From NCBI RefSeq assembly GCF_000428525.1, contig NZ_AUAC01000002.1, positions 434,001-498,000 of the forward strand: a DNA stretch of 64,000 nt, read 5' to 3'. The notes under the pieces were generated by a model. That model had not been told where the DNA came from. It saw only the letters and a list, made by a program, of their open reading frames with translations, and made no database searches. The translations under genes and the position numbers were made by a program. Origin of the DNA: Hellea balneolensis DSM 19091 (GTDB lineage Bacteria > Pseudomonadota > Alphaproteobacteria > Caulobacterales > Maricaulaceae). Below are positions 19,484 through 27,914 of this stretch, one piece after another (position 1 is the first letter of the stretch; every line of letters starts with the position of its first letter).

Positions 19484-20332
19484 ATGAAAATGAAGTTTGA
19501 AGGCACTAAAAATTACGTTGCGACACAAGACCTGAAAATGGCGGTGAATGCCGCGATTACATTAGAGCGTCCACTGTTGATAAAAGGCGAACCAGGGACA
19601 GGTAAAACGGTTTTGGCCCACGAAATTGCAAAAGGCCTCGACACACCTCTATTGGAGTGGAATATCAAATCCACAACAAAAGCACAGCAGGGCCTTTATG
19701 AATATGACGCGGTCGCCCGTCTTCGCGACTCCCAACTGGGCGAAGACCGCGTCCACGACATTGCGAATTACATCAAAAAGGGAAAACTATGGGAAGCCTT
19801 TGAGTCAAAAAAGCGCCCTATCCTCTTGATTGATGAAATTGACAAAGCAGATATCGAATTTCCAAATGATCTGCTGCATGAACTCGATAAAATGAGTTTC
19901 CATGTCTATGAGACAGGAGAAACAATTTCGGCGAAGCAGCGCCCGATCATTATTATCACATCCAATAATGAGAAGGACTTGCCTGATGCATTTCTGCGGC
20001 GCTGCTTCTTTCATTACATCCAGTTTCCGGATGATGAAACGATGGCCAAGATCGTTGAAGTTCACTTCCCCGGCATCAAGCCGCGTCTGCTGAATGCTGC
20101 GATGAAACGCTTTTTCGATGTCCGCGCCATGCCGGGACTCAAGAAAAAGCCTAGCACCTCTGAACTTCTAGATTGGCTGAAGCTCCTTCTTGTGGAAGAT
20201 ATTGACCCAGAAACCCTAAAAGAAGCTGACCCGAAAAAACTAATACCACCGCTCCATGGCGCGCTGCTTAAGAACGAGCAAGATGTGCATTTATTTGAAC
20301 GGTTAGCGTTTCTGAACAGACGCGAAAGCTAA
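19484..20332 (+). CDS. MoxR-family AAA ATPase
   Basis: A 282-residue MoxR-type AAA+ ATPase with Walker A GEPGTGKT near residue 37, Walker B ILLIDEIDKAD near 118, sensor 1 ITSNNEKDLPDAF near 160 and the Arg finger LRRC. MoxR ATPases normally act with a VWA-domain protein encoded next door to load metals or cofactors or remodel complexes. Here the next gene is a DUF4345 membrane protein and no VWA gene adjoins. AAGGA lies 2 bases before this ATG and 8 before an in-frame ATG at 19490, which may be the true start. Confidence 0.9.
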   Translation: MKMKFEGTKNYVATQDLKMAVNAAITLERPLLIKGEPGTGKTVLAHEIAKGLDTPLLEWNIKSTTKAQQGLYEYDAVARLRDSQLGEDRVHDIANYIKKGKLWEAFESKKRPILLIDEIDKADIEFPNDLLHELDKMSFHVYETGETISAKQRPIIIITSNNEKDLPDAFLRRCFFHYIQFPDDETMAKIVEVHFPGIKPRLLNAAMKRFFDVRAMPGLKKKPSTSELLDWLKLLLVEDIDPETLKEADPKKLIPPLHGALLKNEQDVHLFERLAFLNRRES

Positions 20333-20358
20333 GAAGCACCCAAGTCGGAGTGGCAAAA

Positions 20359-20745
20359 ATGACGAGACTATTCTTACTTTTGAACGCCATTCTTTTTATA
20401 GGGTTTGGCATTTATGTTTTCCTATCTGCCCCAGGCATATTTGAAAATATGGGCTTTGGTGAATTAGGAACTAATGCCCTATATGAAGTCCGGAGCAACT
20501 ATGGCGGTGTTAGCCTGGGTATAGGCCTTCTCTGTGCAAGCGGAGCACTGAAAACACAATTCGAGCGACCTGCCTTGTTTACTTTGATGGCTTACACGGG
20601 CGGCTATGCCATGGGCCGCATCATAGCTTTGCCTTATGAAGGAACGCCATCATCAACCCTCATAGCTTATGCATTCTTCGAAGCTATTACGGCCATAATC
20701 GCATTTCTATTGTTGAAACGCAAAAGCGGCAAACCGAGTACATAG
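20359..20745 (+). CDS. DUF4345 family membrane protein
   Basis: A 128-residue protein with four hydrophobic segments and the conserved YEVRSNYGGVSLGIGLLC block, matching the DUF4345 family of unknown function. I prefer the ATG at 20359, 8 bases after GGAG, over an in-frame GTG at 20350. It follows the MoxR gene by 26 bases and probably shares its transcript. Confidence 0.8.
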   Translation: MTRLFLLLNAILFIGFGIYVFLSAPGIFENMGFGELGTNALYEVRSNYGGVSLGIGLLCASGALKTQFERPALFTLMAYTGGYAMGRIIALPYEGTPSSTLIAYAFFEAITAIIAFLLLKRKSGKPST

Positions 20746-20758
20746 ATACCATTAGAAG

Positions 20759-20790
20759 AAAGGCCCCGCTATAATGCGAGGCCTTTATAT
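20759..20790. terminator. Bidirectional intrinsic terminator
   Basis: AAAGGCC (20759-20765) pairs with GGCCTTT (20780-20786), with further pairing inside the loop. A/T-rich flanks on both sides allow it to end the DUF4345 transcript (plus) and the RTX transcript (minus), which converge here. Confidence 0.8.
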
Positions 20791-20810
20791 TCTAAATATT
20801 TCACTCTATT

Positions 20811-22646
20811 CTAGGCGAATAAGAAATCATTCGCATCAAGCAGAGAGCTATCAAAATCAGTCAGTGTTATAACCCCATTGGCTGATTTAATAACCGTATC
20901 CGCGCCATTCTGCGAGATTATAAGGTCCGTAAAGTCGTCGACCAAATCTCTGAACTCGATGATATCATAACCGTCTTCGAAATCCGTGATAGTATCGCGT
21001 CCTGACTTTTCACCAAAAACGAATGTGTCATAACCGTCTCCGCCAGTCAGCATATCACGTCCAAGGCCGCCTGTTAGGACATCATTTCCATCATCTCCAA
21101 AGAGGCTGTCTGCTCCTTGCTCCCCAAAGAGGAAATCGGAGTCCGCTCCACCTGAGAGCGTATCTCTGCCACGGCCACCATAAAGTTGGTCATGACCGGC
21201 TTCGCCATTAATCGTGTTGCGCTGATTATTGCCCTGCACGACATCCATGCCGTCGCCACTATTGATGGCTTCGATCCTGTAAAGCCGTACATCTGAGAAG
21301 TCCCAATTATTACCTGCATCGCTGCCTTCAATTGTGACGTTAGCATTTTTCCCACTGGATATAACCTCAATACCATTAGCAGAGCCAAAGCTCTGGGCTA
21401 ATCCAATTTCAGTACCTTCCTCCATGGCTCTAATGACATCCCGTCCTTCTGTTCCGCTATCCATAATGTCGTCAAAACCGCCATTGGACTCTGTATTAAA
21501 GAGATAGAGATCGCGACCTTCTCCGCCGTCCATAAAGTCGTTACCAGCACCGCCTTCGAGGCGATCTTTACCTTCGCCGCCGAGAATATGGTCAAATCCG
21601 TTACCGCCTTTAAGGTAATCATTACCCGCACCGCCATCGAGCATGTCATTACCATTACCGCCATCTATGCGATCGCGGCGGACGCTCCCTGTCACATCAT
21701 CATGACCATCAAGCGCATTGATCCACTGGATTCCATGTAGCGTGGTCGCTGAGAAGTCCCATACTTCAGCATCATTCGTGCCGCCAATTGTGACATCCGC
21801 ATTACGCGCTGAGGAAATCGCTTCAATGCCGCTATCAGGCCCAAAACCGCTCATGAGGCCTATAACAGTTCCGGCTTCTAATGCGCGGATCACATCACGG
21901 CCAGACTCGCCCGTATCTTTATATTCGTCAACAAAACCGTCATTATCTAGCCCCACATAATAAACATCAGAGCCATTACCGCCGTCCAAATAATCATAGC
22001 CCGCATTTCCATTCAGAAAATCACGGCCATCGCCACCATAAAGCATGTCATTCCAATCACCGCCTGTAAGTGTGTCGCGACCATCACCACCATAGATCTG
22101 ATCATGGCCGAAACCGCCTTCTAATACATCGCGGCCTTCTTCGCCGTGCATAATATCATGACCTTCGCCGCCCATAATGTGGTCTGCGCCCAATCCGCCA
22201 AACAAAACATCATGGCCGGTACCGCCATCAATAGTATCCGCAGCGTTTGATCCGCGGATTTCATCATGCCCGCCCATTCCAAAAAGGAGGTCAACACCCG
22301 TAATCTCAACACCTGTAAAATCCCAAACTTGGCGGTCATTATCGCCAGAAATCGTGGAGCCTTCAACACCATCAATTCTCTCAATACCGCTAGATGCATA
22401 GCTAAACCCGTCGCCGATACCGATAATGATACCACCTTCTGCCGCCAAAATTACATCTGTACCCGATGTGCCTGAGTCTTGATAAAAATCAACATAGCGG
22501 TTTTGAAAGTCGCCTGCATTTACGATGTAAGTGTCGGATCCTTCTCCGCCGTCCATGGTATCATAGCCGGAGAACCCAGTGATAATATCATCTCCATCTG
22601 TGCCATAGAGTAGTTCGTTATATTCTGTTCCCAAAGTCTCAGCCAT
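20811..22646 (-). CDS. RTX calcium-binding protein, probably type I secreted
   Basis: A 611-residue acidic protein with no N-terminal signal peptide. It contains blocks of nonapeptide RTX repeats (GGxGxDxLx) at about residues 14-36, 134-226, 323-377 and 474-545, which fold as calcium-binding beta-rolls outside the cell. The C-terminus is non-repetitive, ends in hydrophobic residues (DANDFLFA) and resembles a type I secretion signal. Between RTX blocks lie three copies of a ~95-residue module (about 37-133, 227-322, 378-473) with shared motifs GxDVI, GIExI, WDF and INxxDGxD. No type I transporter genes lie nearby. The function is unknown; a surface-layer or matrix role is possible. Confidence 0.88.
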   Translation of the reverse strand: MAETLGTEYNELLYGTDGDDIITGFSGYDTMDGGEGSDTYIVNAGDFQNRYVDFYQDSGTSGTDVILAAEGGIIIGIGDGFSYASSGIERIDGVEGSTISGDNDRQVWDFTGVEITGVDLLFGMGGHDEIRGSNAADTIDGGTGHDVLFGGLGADHIMGGEGHDIMHGEEGRDVLEGGFGHDQIYGGDGRDTLTGGDWNDMLYGGDGRDFLNGNAGYDYLDGGNGSDVYYVGLDNDGFVDEYKDTGESGRDVIRALEAGTVIGLMSGFGPDSGIEAISSARNADVTIGGTNDAEVWDFSATTLHGIQWINALDGHDDVTGSVRRDRIDGGNGNDMLDGGAGNDYLKGGNGFDHILGGEGKDRLEGGAGNDFMDGGEGRDLYLFNTESNGGFDDIMDSGTEGRDVIRAMEEGTEIGLAQSFGSANGIEVISSGKNANVTIEGSDAGNNWDFSDVRLYRIEAINSGDGMDVVQGNNQRNTINGEAGHDQLYGGRGRDTLSGGADSDFLFGEQGADSLFGDDGNDVLTGGLGRDMLTGGDGYDTFVFGEKSGRDTITDFEDGYDIIEFRDLVDDFTDLIISQNGADTVIKSANGVITLTDFDSSLLDANDFLFA

Positions 22647-22778
22647 GTTCCCAAACCTTCTGCTGTTCCAATTATTATTGAAATTTCAAATAAAGGAGCA
22701 GCTTTTAAGGTCTTGCTAAAAGGTTAAGTTAAGAAAGAGTGAACGCGCAATTGCGTTAAAAAATCTTAAACATGGCGA

Positions 22779-24059
22779 TCAGGACACAGACCAGACCACG
22801 GGGACATCAGACAATTCTTCTTTATAATAGGCCTGAAAACCAGGTAATTTTACCTGATTTAGGAAGCCCGAATAGGCCATATAGCTGACGAGGAAGCGGA
22901 GGTCTTTTGCCCAAGGCGGCATGTATTTAGGGTTTCGCATTCGGCCTGACGCTGCCATTTGCGCCAAAGCCGGTACATCTTCAATATCCATTTTACCATA
23001 AAATAAAACACGAATGAGATCCGCGCGGCCTAGTTTTACAACCGTGCGCATAAAATTATGCACCCGCAAAAGTCCGTTCAGATAAACCATATCTTTCGTG
23101 AAGGGCGCCCCGCCCGTCATCACTCCGCCGCGAAAAATACGCCGCGTATTTTCAAAAGCTTGGTCGGGATCATCCAAGCGCTCATTATAAAAATTAAACA
23201 CCTCTTTAAAGTCTGCGCCGTCAATCGACATTTGTATCGCAATCACGCGGTCAGAGAGCCGCCGGAAACGCTGCGGGTCCATCGCCCCGCTAATGATCTC
23301 CGCAAATACGGCAAGTCCTTCTTGGACCTCAGTTGTTCCCGCATGTGCACGTCCTAAGATTTTGAAATGTGGCTGTGCACGACCATTTAGGGCTGTCGCC
23401 GTATGGATGAGGGCTTCGTGCTGAAGGAGTTGTTCAATGTCTCGCTCTGTAAAGCTCGCGCTTGCGCGAACGCGAATGCGCGTACGCCCTGCCGAAGCTT
23501 TGGCAGAGAGTGTGTCGGATATTTCGACCGATGGCGCTTTATCGCCAAAATGCAGCGCGAGCCGTGCCTTAAGCTCTTTCGCGAAGTCTTTTGCTGAAAG
23601 ATGCGTTTCATATCCTTCGATTACGAGTTTAGAAAAATCGAGCCCCTCCAGCGTACTATCCATATGACGCGCTAGGTCAATCACGCGAGTTTTCTTATCG
23701 AGCATTAACTTGGTTGGCCGCCCATAAAGCTCTGCCGAATGTTTATAAAATGCCGCCGTGCCGCGCGTCTCAATCAAGCCCGTTGTGATATCAAGCGTCT
23801 CAGCCAAGCGCCCAAGCCATTCAAAAATAACATGCTCACCCTCAATTGATTTTCGAGCTTCGGCAATGAGGCGTCGCGGCTCTGACACATCAATCGGCGC
23901 GTAGTCTGGATTGGGCATCTTTCCGTCTTTAAGGAACCGATCCTTCTGCCCATCATCCCACGCCACAGAAGACAATATCCGCATCGACTTAGCGGCAAGA
24001 TTAAGCGCCCGTCCCGCCGTCTTGGCCTGCATGAAATGATCGCGTGAGAGTTTATCCAT
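22779..24059 (-). CDS. DUF1704 (QEGLA-motif) putative metallopeptidase
   Basis: A 426-residue DUF1704 protein, annotated in bacteria as 'flavohemoglobin expression-modulating QEGLA motif protein'. It has HEALIH (HExxxH) at residues 214-219 and QEGLA at 246-250, the putative zinc-ligand pair shared with the eukaryotic tubulin tyrosine carboxypeptidase MATCAP, so a carboxypeptidase-like activity is plausible. There is no signal peptide or membrane segment, so it should be cytoplasmic. No other in-frame start lies upstream before a stop codon, yet the ATG has no good ribosome binding site and is embedded in a hairpin and an overlapping upstream frame. Confidence 0.85.
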   Translation of the reverse strand: MDKLSRDHFMQAKTAGRALNLAAKSMRILSSVAWDDGQKDRFLKDGKMPNPDYAPIDVSEPRRLIAEARKSIEGEHVIFEWLGRLAETLDITTGLIETRGTAAFYKHSAELYGRPTKLMLDKKTRVIDLARHMDSTLEGLDFSKLVIEGYETHLSAKDFAKELKARLALHFGDKAPSVEISDTLSAKASAGRTRIRVRASASFTERDIEQLLQHEALIHTATALNGRAQPHFKILGRAHAGTTEVQEGLAVFAEIISGAMDPQRFRRLSDRVIAIQMSIDGADFKEVFNFYNERLDDPDQAFENTRRIFRGGVMTGGAPFTKDMVYLNGLLRVHNFMRTVVKLGRADLIRVLFYGKMDIEDVPALAQMAASGRMRNPKYMPPWAKDLRFLVSYMAYSGFLNQVKLPGFQAYYKEELSDVPVVWSVS

Positions 24060-24090
24060 GGGGGTAGGATTGGCACTCCACCCCCATCAT
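24052..24090 (-). CDS. Possible 12-codon upstream ORF overlapping the DUF1704 start
   Basis: On the minus strand an ATGATG at 24090 opens a frame of 12 codons (MMGVECQSYPHG) ending in TAA at 24054-24052, just past the DUF1704 ATG at 24059 and in a different frame. A GGAG at 24101-24098 lies 7 bases before this ATG, a better ribosome binding site than the main gene has. It could couple translation by termination-reinitiation. Confidence 0.4.
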   Translation of the reverse strand: MMGVECQSYPHG

Positions 24091-24114
24091 TGCAAGACTC
24101 CGTTCTTGCAATGA
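24058..24114 (-). promoter_or_regulatory. Two consecutive leader hairpins at the DUF1704 start
   Basis: The first stem is a perfect 10-bp dyad (TCATTGCAAG at 24087-24096 with CTTGCAATGA at 24105-24114) whose 8-base loop holds the upstream GGAG. The second pairs ATGGGGGT (24058-24065) with ACCCCCAT (24080-24087) and includes two bases of the start codon. Together they suggest translation-level control. Confidence 0.55.
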
Positions 24115-24215
24115 GGGTAGAGAGCATGAGAGGACACAGAAAACAATAAATCGCTGGATGAATTAGCCTATACAAATTTCACAAAGCATTAATTGGTTAC
24201 CCCTACACTAAACTT

Positions 24216-24635
24216 ATGCGTTTAAATAACATACCTTACATCAGCTTCAAAATTATCGTGACCTTAATTCTTATTTGCATTGGATTTCTAGGTATAATCA
24301 GATCACTCGGATTATTTTATTCTATAGGAAAAGTTACTTTTCCACCCCTCACACACATATTCGCTTTAGGTGTTTTTATTACTTCATGCTTGTTTTTAGC
24401 TATAGCTGTATCCCATAATTTCAACCCTGTATCAAAACTTCTCAAAGCCTCTCTTGCAAGCTTTTCAATACTAATTTTGCTGCCTCTCCTGTTCTGCCTC
24501 ATAATGACCGTCAGCCATGGATCATGGATGTTTCTTGGTACATTCTTACTATTCTGTGCTATATTTATTCTTCCAATGGCTTTGGTTCTTTTCTCAAACA
24601 AACTAACCTTTAGACGCTCTCACACAACCGCATAA
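24216..24635 (+). CDS. Four-helix membrane protein of unknown function
   Basis: A 139-residue, very hydrophobic protein with four predicted helices at about residues 10-32, 45-68, 76-98 and 102-125 and a basic C-terminal tail (FRRSHTTA). Its DNA is visibly more A+T-rich than its neighbours, which may reflect hydrophobic codon use or later acquisition. I recognise no family. It stands alone between DUF1704 (divergent) and prfC. Confidence 0.6.
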   Translation: MRLNNIPYISFKIIVTLILICIGFLGIIRSLGLFYSIGKVTFPPLTHIFALGVFITSCLFLAIAVSHNFNPVSKLLKASLASFSILILLPLLFCLIMTVSHGSWMFLGTFLLFCAIFILPMALVLFSNKLTFRRSHTTA

Positions 24636-24720
24636 AACCTACGTCTACAGACATGTATAGTAATAGGCAGCACGCCTCTTTCCCCTTGCCCTCCCCGCGC
24701 AATCCCCTTATCCCGCGCTC

Positions 24721-26310
24721 ATGTCTAAAGCCCTTGAAATCGAGCCCAATAAGCGCCGTGTCTTTGCGATTATCTCTCACCCGGATGCAGGTAAAACTAC
24801 GCTGACGGAAAACATGCTCTTGGCCTCTGGCGCTATTCACCAAGCAGGTAAGGTAGCGGCAAGGGGCGAAGCGCGGCGGACGCAATCAGACTGGATGAAG
24901 ATTGAGCAAGAGCGCGGCATTTCGGTCTCTTCCTCCGTCATGACATTTGAACATAAAGAGCTTATCTTTAACCTGCTCGATACGCCGGGGCATGAGGATT
25001 TTTCCGAGGACACATACCGTACCCTCACCGCGGCCGATTGCGCGGTCATGGTGATTGACGCGGCCAAAGGTATTGAGCCGCAAACCCTAAAGCTTTTTGA
25101 GGTTTGCCGCCTCCGCGATATTCCCATCATCACCTTCGTCAATAAACTTGACCGTGAAGCGCGTGACACCTTTGAGATCATTGCCGAGATTGAAGATAAG
25201 CTCGCCCTTGATGTGGTTCCGATGCAATGGCCCGCCGCCTCGGGCCGACGCTTTCGCGGGGTGTCGGATTTACGCACAGGGCAGTTTTTAAAATTCGCCA
25301 AAGCCGACTCAGGCGACGCCCATGAATGGACGCCTATGGACGGTAACTCTATTGGCGCGCATTTTGACGATACTGACCTGCTCGAAGAATTTTCCGAAGA
25401 GCAAGAGCTCGCAAAGGAATATCCTGATTTCAATGTGCAGAGCTTTCGCGAAGGCCATATGACGCCTGTCTATTTCGGCTCGGCTTTGCGTAAATTTGGC
25501 GTGCTTGAGCTCATAAATGCCTTAGCGGAATTTGCGCCGGGGCCTCAGCCAGAAGCTTGTGTAAAAGCTGGCCAGAAAGCAGAAATGCTCCCGACCTCAA
25601 AAGAAGTCGCAGGGTTCGTGTTTAAGGTTCAAGCTAATATGGACCTAAATCACCGCGACCGCGTAGCGTTTCTGCGCCTCTGCTCCGGAGAATTTAAACG
25701 CGGCATGAAAATGAAAACGGCGGGCGGCAAAGCCATCACCGTCCATAACCCTGTCATGTTCTTCGCCCAAGACCGTGAGATTGCAGAAAATGCCTATGCG
25801 GGTGATGTTATTGGCATCCCTAATCACGGTGCTCTGCGCGTGGGCGATAGCTTGTCCGAGAGCGGCAAAGTCAAATTTGCGGGCATCCCAAACTTTGCCC
25901 CCGAAATCCTGCGCCGCGCCCGCCTCGCCGACCCGCTTAAAGCGAAGCATTTGCGCAAAGCGTTGGAGTCGCTGGCCGAGGAAGGCGTCACGCAATTGTT
26001 TAAACCGACGCTCGGCGCGGATATGATTGTCGGCGCGGTGGGCGCGCTGCAAATTGACGTGATGCGCGAGCGTATCAAAACCGAATATGGGCTTGAAGTG
26101 ACCTTCGAGGTTCCGCCCTATCAAACCGCGCGGTGGCTCACCTCTGATGACCCAGCTATCTTGAAAGCTTTCATCGATAAATCCATGTCCACTACAGGCG
26201 TTGATGTCGATGATGACCCTGTATTTCTGGCCAAATCAGCTTGGGATGTCGGTTACGCGCAAGAAAAGAACCCCGAAATCCGCTTTTTGACCACAAAAGA
26301 GCGCCTCTAA
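24721..26310 (+). CDS. prfC: Peptide chain release factor 3
   Basis: A 529-residue RF3 GTPase that recycles RF1/RF2 from the ribosome after termination. The G domain shows SHPDAGKTT (G1), the RGISVSSSVM switch (G2), DTPGHEDFSEDTYR (G3) and NKLDRE (G4). Domains II and III follow, with RF3-specific blocks (EVTFEVPPYQTARW) near the C-terminus. Length is normal and no frameshift is seen. It appears monocistronic. Confidence 0.96.
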   Translation: MSKALEIEPNKRRVFAIISHPDAGKTTLTENMLLASGAIHQAGKVAARGEARRTQSDWMKIEQERGISVSSSVMTFEHKELIFNLLDTPGHEDFSEDTYRTLTAADCAVMVIDAAKGIEPQTLKLFEVCRLRDIPIITFVNKLDREARDTFEIIAEIEDKLALDVVPMQWPAASGRRFRGVSDLRTGQFLKFAKADSGDAHEWTPMDGNSIGAHFDDTDLLEEFSEEQELAKEYPDFNVQSFREGHMTPVYFGSALRKFGVLELINALAEFAPGPQPEACVKAGQKAEMLPTSKEVAGFVFKVQANMDLNHRDRVAFLRLCSGEFKRGMKMKTAGGKAITVHNPVMFFAQDREIAENAYAGDVIGIPNHGALRVGDSLSESGKVKFAGIPNFAPEILRRARLADPLKAKHLRKALESLAEEGVTQLFKPTLGADMIVGAVGALQIDVMRERIKTEYGLEVTFEVPPYQTARWLTSDDPAILKAFIDKSMSTTGVDVDDDPVFLAKSAWDVGYAQEKNPEIRFLTTKERL

Positions 26311-26312
26311 GC

Positions 26313-26328
26313 TTAACAAAAGCTTAAC
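26313..26328 (+). promoter_or_regulatory. Candidate CtrA-binding site (TTAA-N7-TTAAC)
   Basis: TTAA-CAAAAGC-TTAAC is a perfect match to the full CtrA box. It sits 2 bases after the prfC stop and 57 bases before the small membrane protein gene at 26385, a suitable distance to overlap its promoter. The presence of cckA in the same window makes CtrA likely in this genome. Confidence 0.55.
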
Positions 26329-26384
26329 TGGCCTATAGCTTGCTTGGAGTAGAGGACTATTCTTAGAAAGGCGCATTTAAGCTC

Positions 26385-26726
26385 ATGATGGCACAGATAC
26401 TTCCCGCATTGATAATGTTTACAATCACTGCAGCTGTGACAAGCCTTCTTTGCATGCCGATGCTAGGCTTTCCCATGAAGAATAAGCTCGTCAACTTTTA
26501 TTGGTCAGGCGTGTGGATATTCCTCATGATGATTAGCGCTATAGCAGGCGCGATGAACACGCTCATTATTTTGGACGTCCCTGCCGAACAGGTCGCCAAT
26601 ATATATCTATCTATATTGACCGTATGTTTTGTGATCTTTGTTGTCTTTGGATGGTTTCGTCTCTCCGCAAAAGCCATCACTCACGTTATCATGCGCCTGA
26701 TAGGCAAGATTAAGCCAGCGGTTTAA
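26385..26726 (+). CDS. Three-helix membrane protein of unknown function
   Basis: A 113-residue inner-membrane protein with hydrophobic segments at about residues 5-27, 44-64 and 72-95 and a basic C-terminal end (RLIGKIKPAV). No family recognised. A perfect CtrA-type box lies upstream, so it may be cell-cycle regulated. Its stop is only 10 bases from that of the convergent PAN-domain gene, with no terminator between. Confidence 0.65.
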   Translation: MMAQILPALIMFTITAAVTSLLCMPMLGFPMKNKLVNFYWSGVWIFLMMISAIAGAMNTLIILDVPAEQVANIYLSILTVCFVIFVVFGWFRLSAKAITHVIMRLIGKIKPAV

Positions 26727-26736
26727 ACCAAACTGT

Positions 26737-27801
26737 CTAACGCGCAGGTGGCCCCGCCAAAACGCCCAAGGAGCTCTGAGGGATGGGCTGTGTCGGACGC
26801 GCTTGTGACGTTGGGATAGGCGCATTTGGATCAAGCGGAGCTCCCATGAGAGGCCGCGGCGCTTGAACGTCATCATTTAAAGACCCGTATAGGCTTTGCT
26901 GTGCTTGCTCATAAGTCAATTGTGCTTGCTGCTGTGCGGCAGCTTGAACACGGCGGGCGCCATTTGAATGCGTCACAGGGTCATTAACAGATCCCCGTGG
27001 CATGGCGGTTTGTTGCGGAACTGGTGCCGTCCGGCGGGGCGCAGCAGCTTGCGGCCCTCCAGGCCCAATCGGAACACCAATAGGTGGACGGCCTTGCGTG
27101 GCTCCATCCAAATTATGATGGAAACGAGGACCCTGAGGGTATTGCGGCGCTTGAATACGGGGATCCCGCATCAAGCGTTGACCTTGCGGAGCTGCCTGGC
27201 GCGTCGCAATTTGCGGCTGGCCTAATCCGGGGCGTGACGCTTGTTGTGGCGCGCGCGGTTGAGTTTGGCGCGACTGAGGATAGCCTTGAGACGCGGTATG
27301 GCCCGTCGCTTGACGGTATTTATTTTGCTGTTCTGTCAAGCTCCCACTGGCGGCTGGGGTGCGCGCGACGGTTGGGCGCGTCTGAACTCGTTGCGGCACA
27401 GCTTCGCGAACAATGCGGCGACCGGAAGGTGTTTGCCCTACAGTTACTGTGCGGCTACGAGGTTGCGGCCTTGCTTGAGTTCCAACACGAATTGTATTTG
27501 TGTTACCTTTCAAAAGATTTGGGGCGGCAGATATGCCACCGGCTCCGCTAATGCTGATCGCGCTTTCAATTGGGCTGACAGATTTCGTGTTAAATTCGCA
27601 AACGCCGGGAGCGCGCGGATTTACTTTGACATAATTCCACCCCTTGCACTGAGCGTCTCCCGCGCAATGGCTTTCACAAACATCCGCGCCGGGTGCGACA
27701 ACACTATGATAAGGTGAACCCGGACGATAAGTGCCCAGATCAGCGGCGAAAGCCGGTGCGGATAAAAGCGTGGTCAAAGCGAGGATGGATAAGAGGCGCA
27801 T
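26737..27801 (-). CDS. Secreted PAN/Apple-domain protein with Pro/Gln-rich tail
   Basis: A 354-residue protein with a signal peptide (residues 1-19, cleaved after AFA) and one PAN/Apple-like domain at about residues 25-80. The domain shows the spaced Cys pattern CESHC, QCKGWNY and VCEFN typical of these disulphide-bonded protein- or sugar-binding folds. The remaining 270 residues are low complexity, rich in Pro, Gln, Arg and Ala, and likely disordered. It is probably periplasmic or surface-exposed. It has its own leader and is not tightly linked to neighbours. Confidence 0.75.
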   Translation of the reverse strand: MRLLSILALTTLLSAPAFAADLGTYRPGSPYHSVVAPGADVCESHCAGDAQCKGWNYVKVNPRAPGVCEFNTKSVSPIESAISISGAGGISAAPNLLKGNTNTIRVGTQARPQPRSRTVTVGQTPSGRRIVREAVPQRVQTRPTVARTPAASGSLTEQQNKYRQATGHTASQGYPQSRQTQPRAPQQASRPGLGQPQIATRQAAPQGQRLMRDPRIQAPQYPQGPRFHHNLDGATQGRPPIGVPIGPGGPQAAAPRRTAPVPQQTAMPRGSVNDPVTHSNGARRVQAAAQQQAQLTYEQAQQSLYGSLNDDVQAPRPLMGAPLDPNAPIPTSQARPTQPIPQSSLGVLAGPPAR

Positions 27802-27914
27802 ATAGGGCTCCGAGGTCAGAATCGATTCGTCTAACCTGGAACTTCACCTAGATGTGTTAGCGTTTCGTTAACCACGTTTAAAGGATTGCAGTTTCATCTT
27901 GCAATTCTGTATAT

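Noticed and set aside
22756-22769. TTAA-N6-TTAA near the DUF1704 3' end
   Set aside because: Spacer is 6, not 7, and it is not in front of a gene in the right direction; not accepted as a CtrA box.
27868-27881. TTAA-N6-TTAA upstream of the PAN-domain gene
   Set aside because: Spacer of 6 rather than 7; kept only as a near miss.
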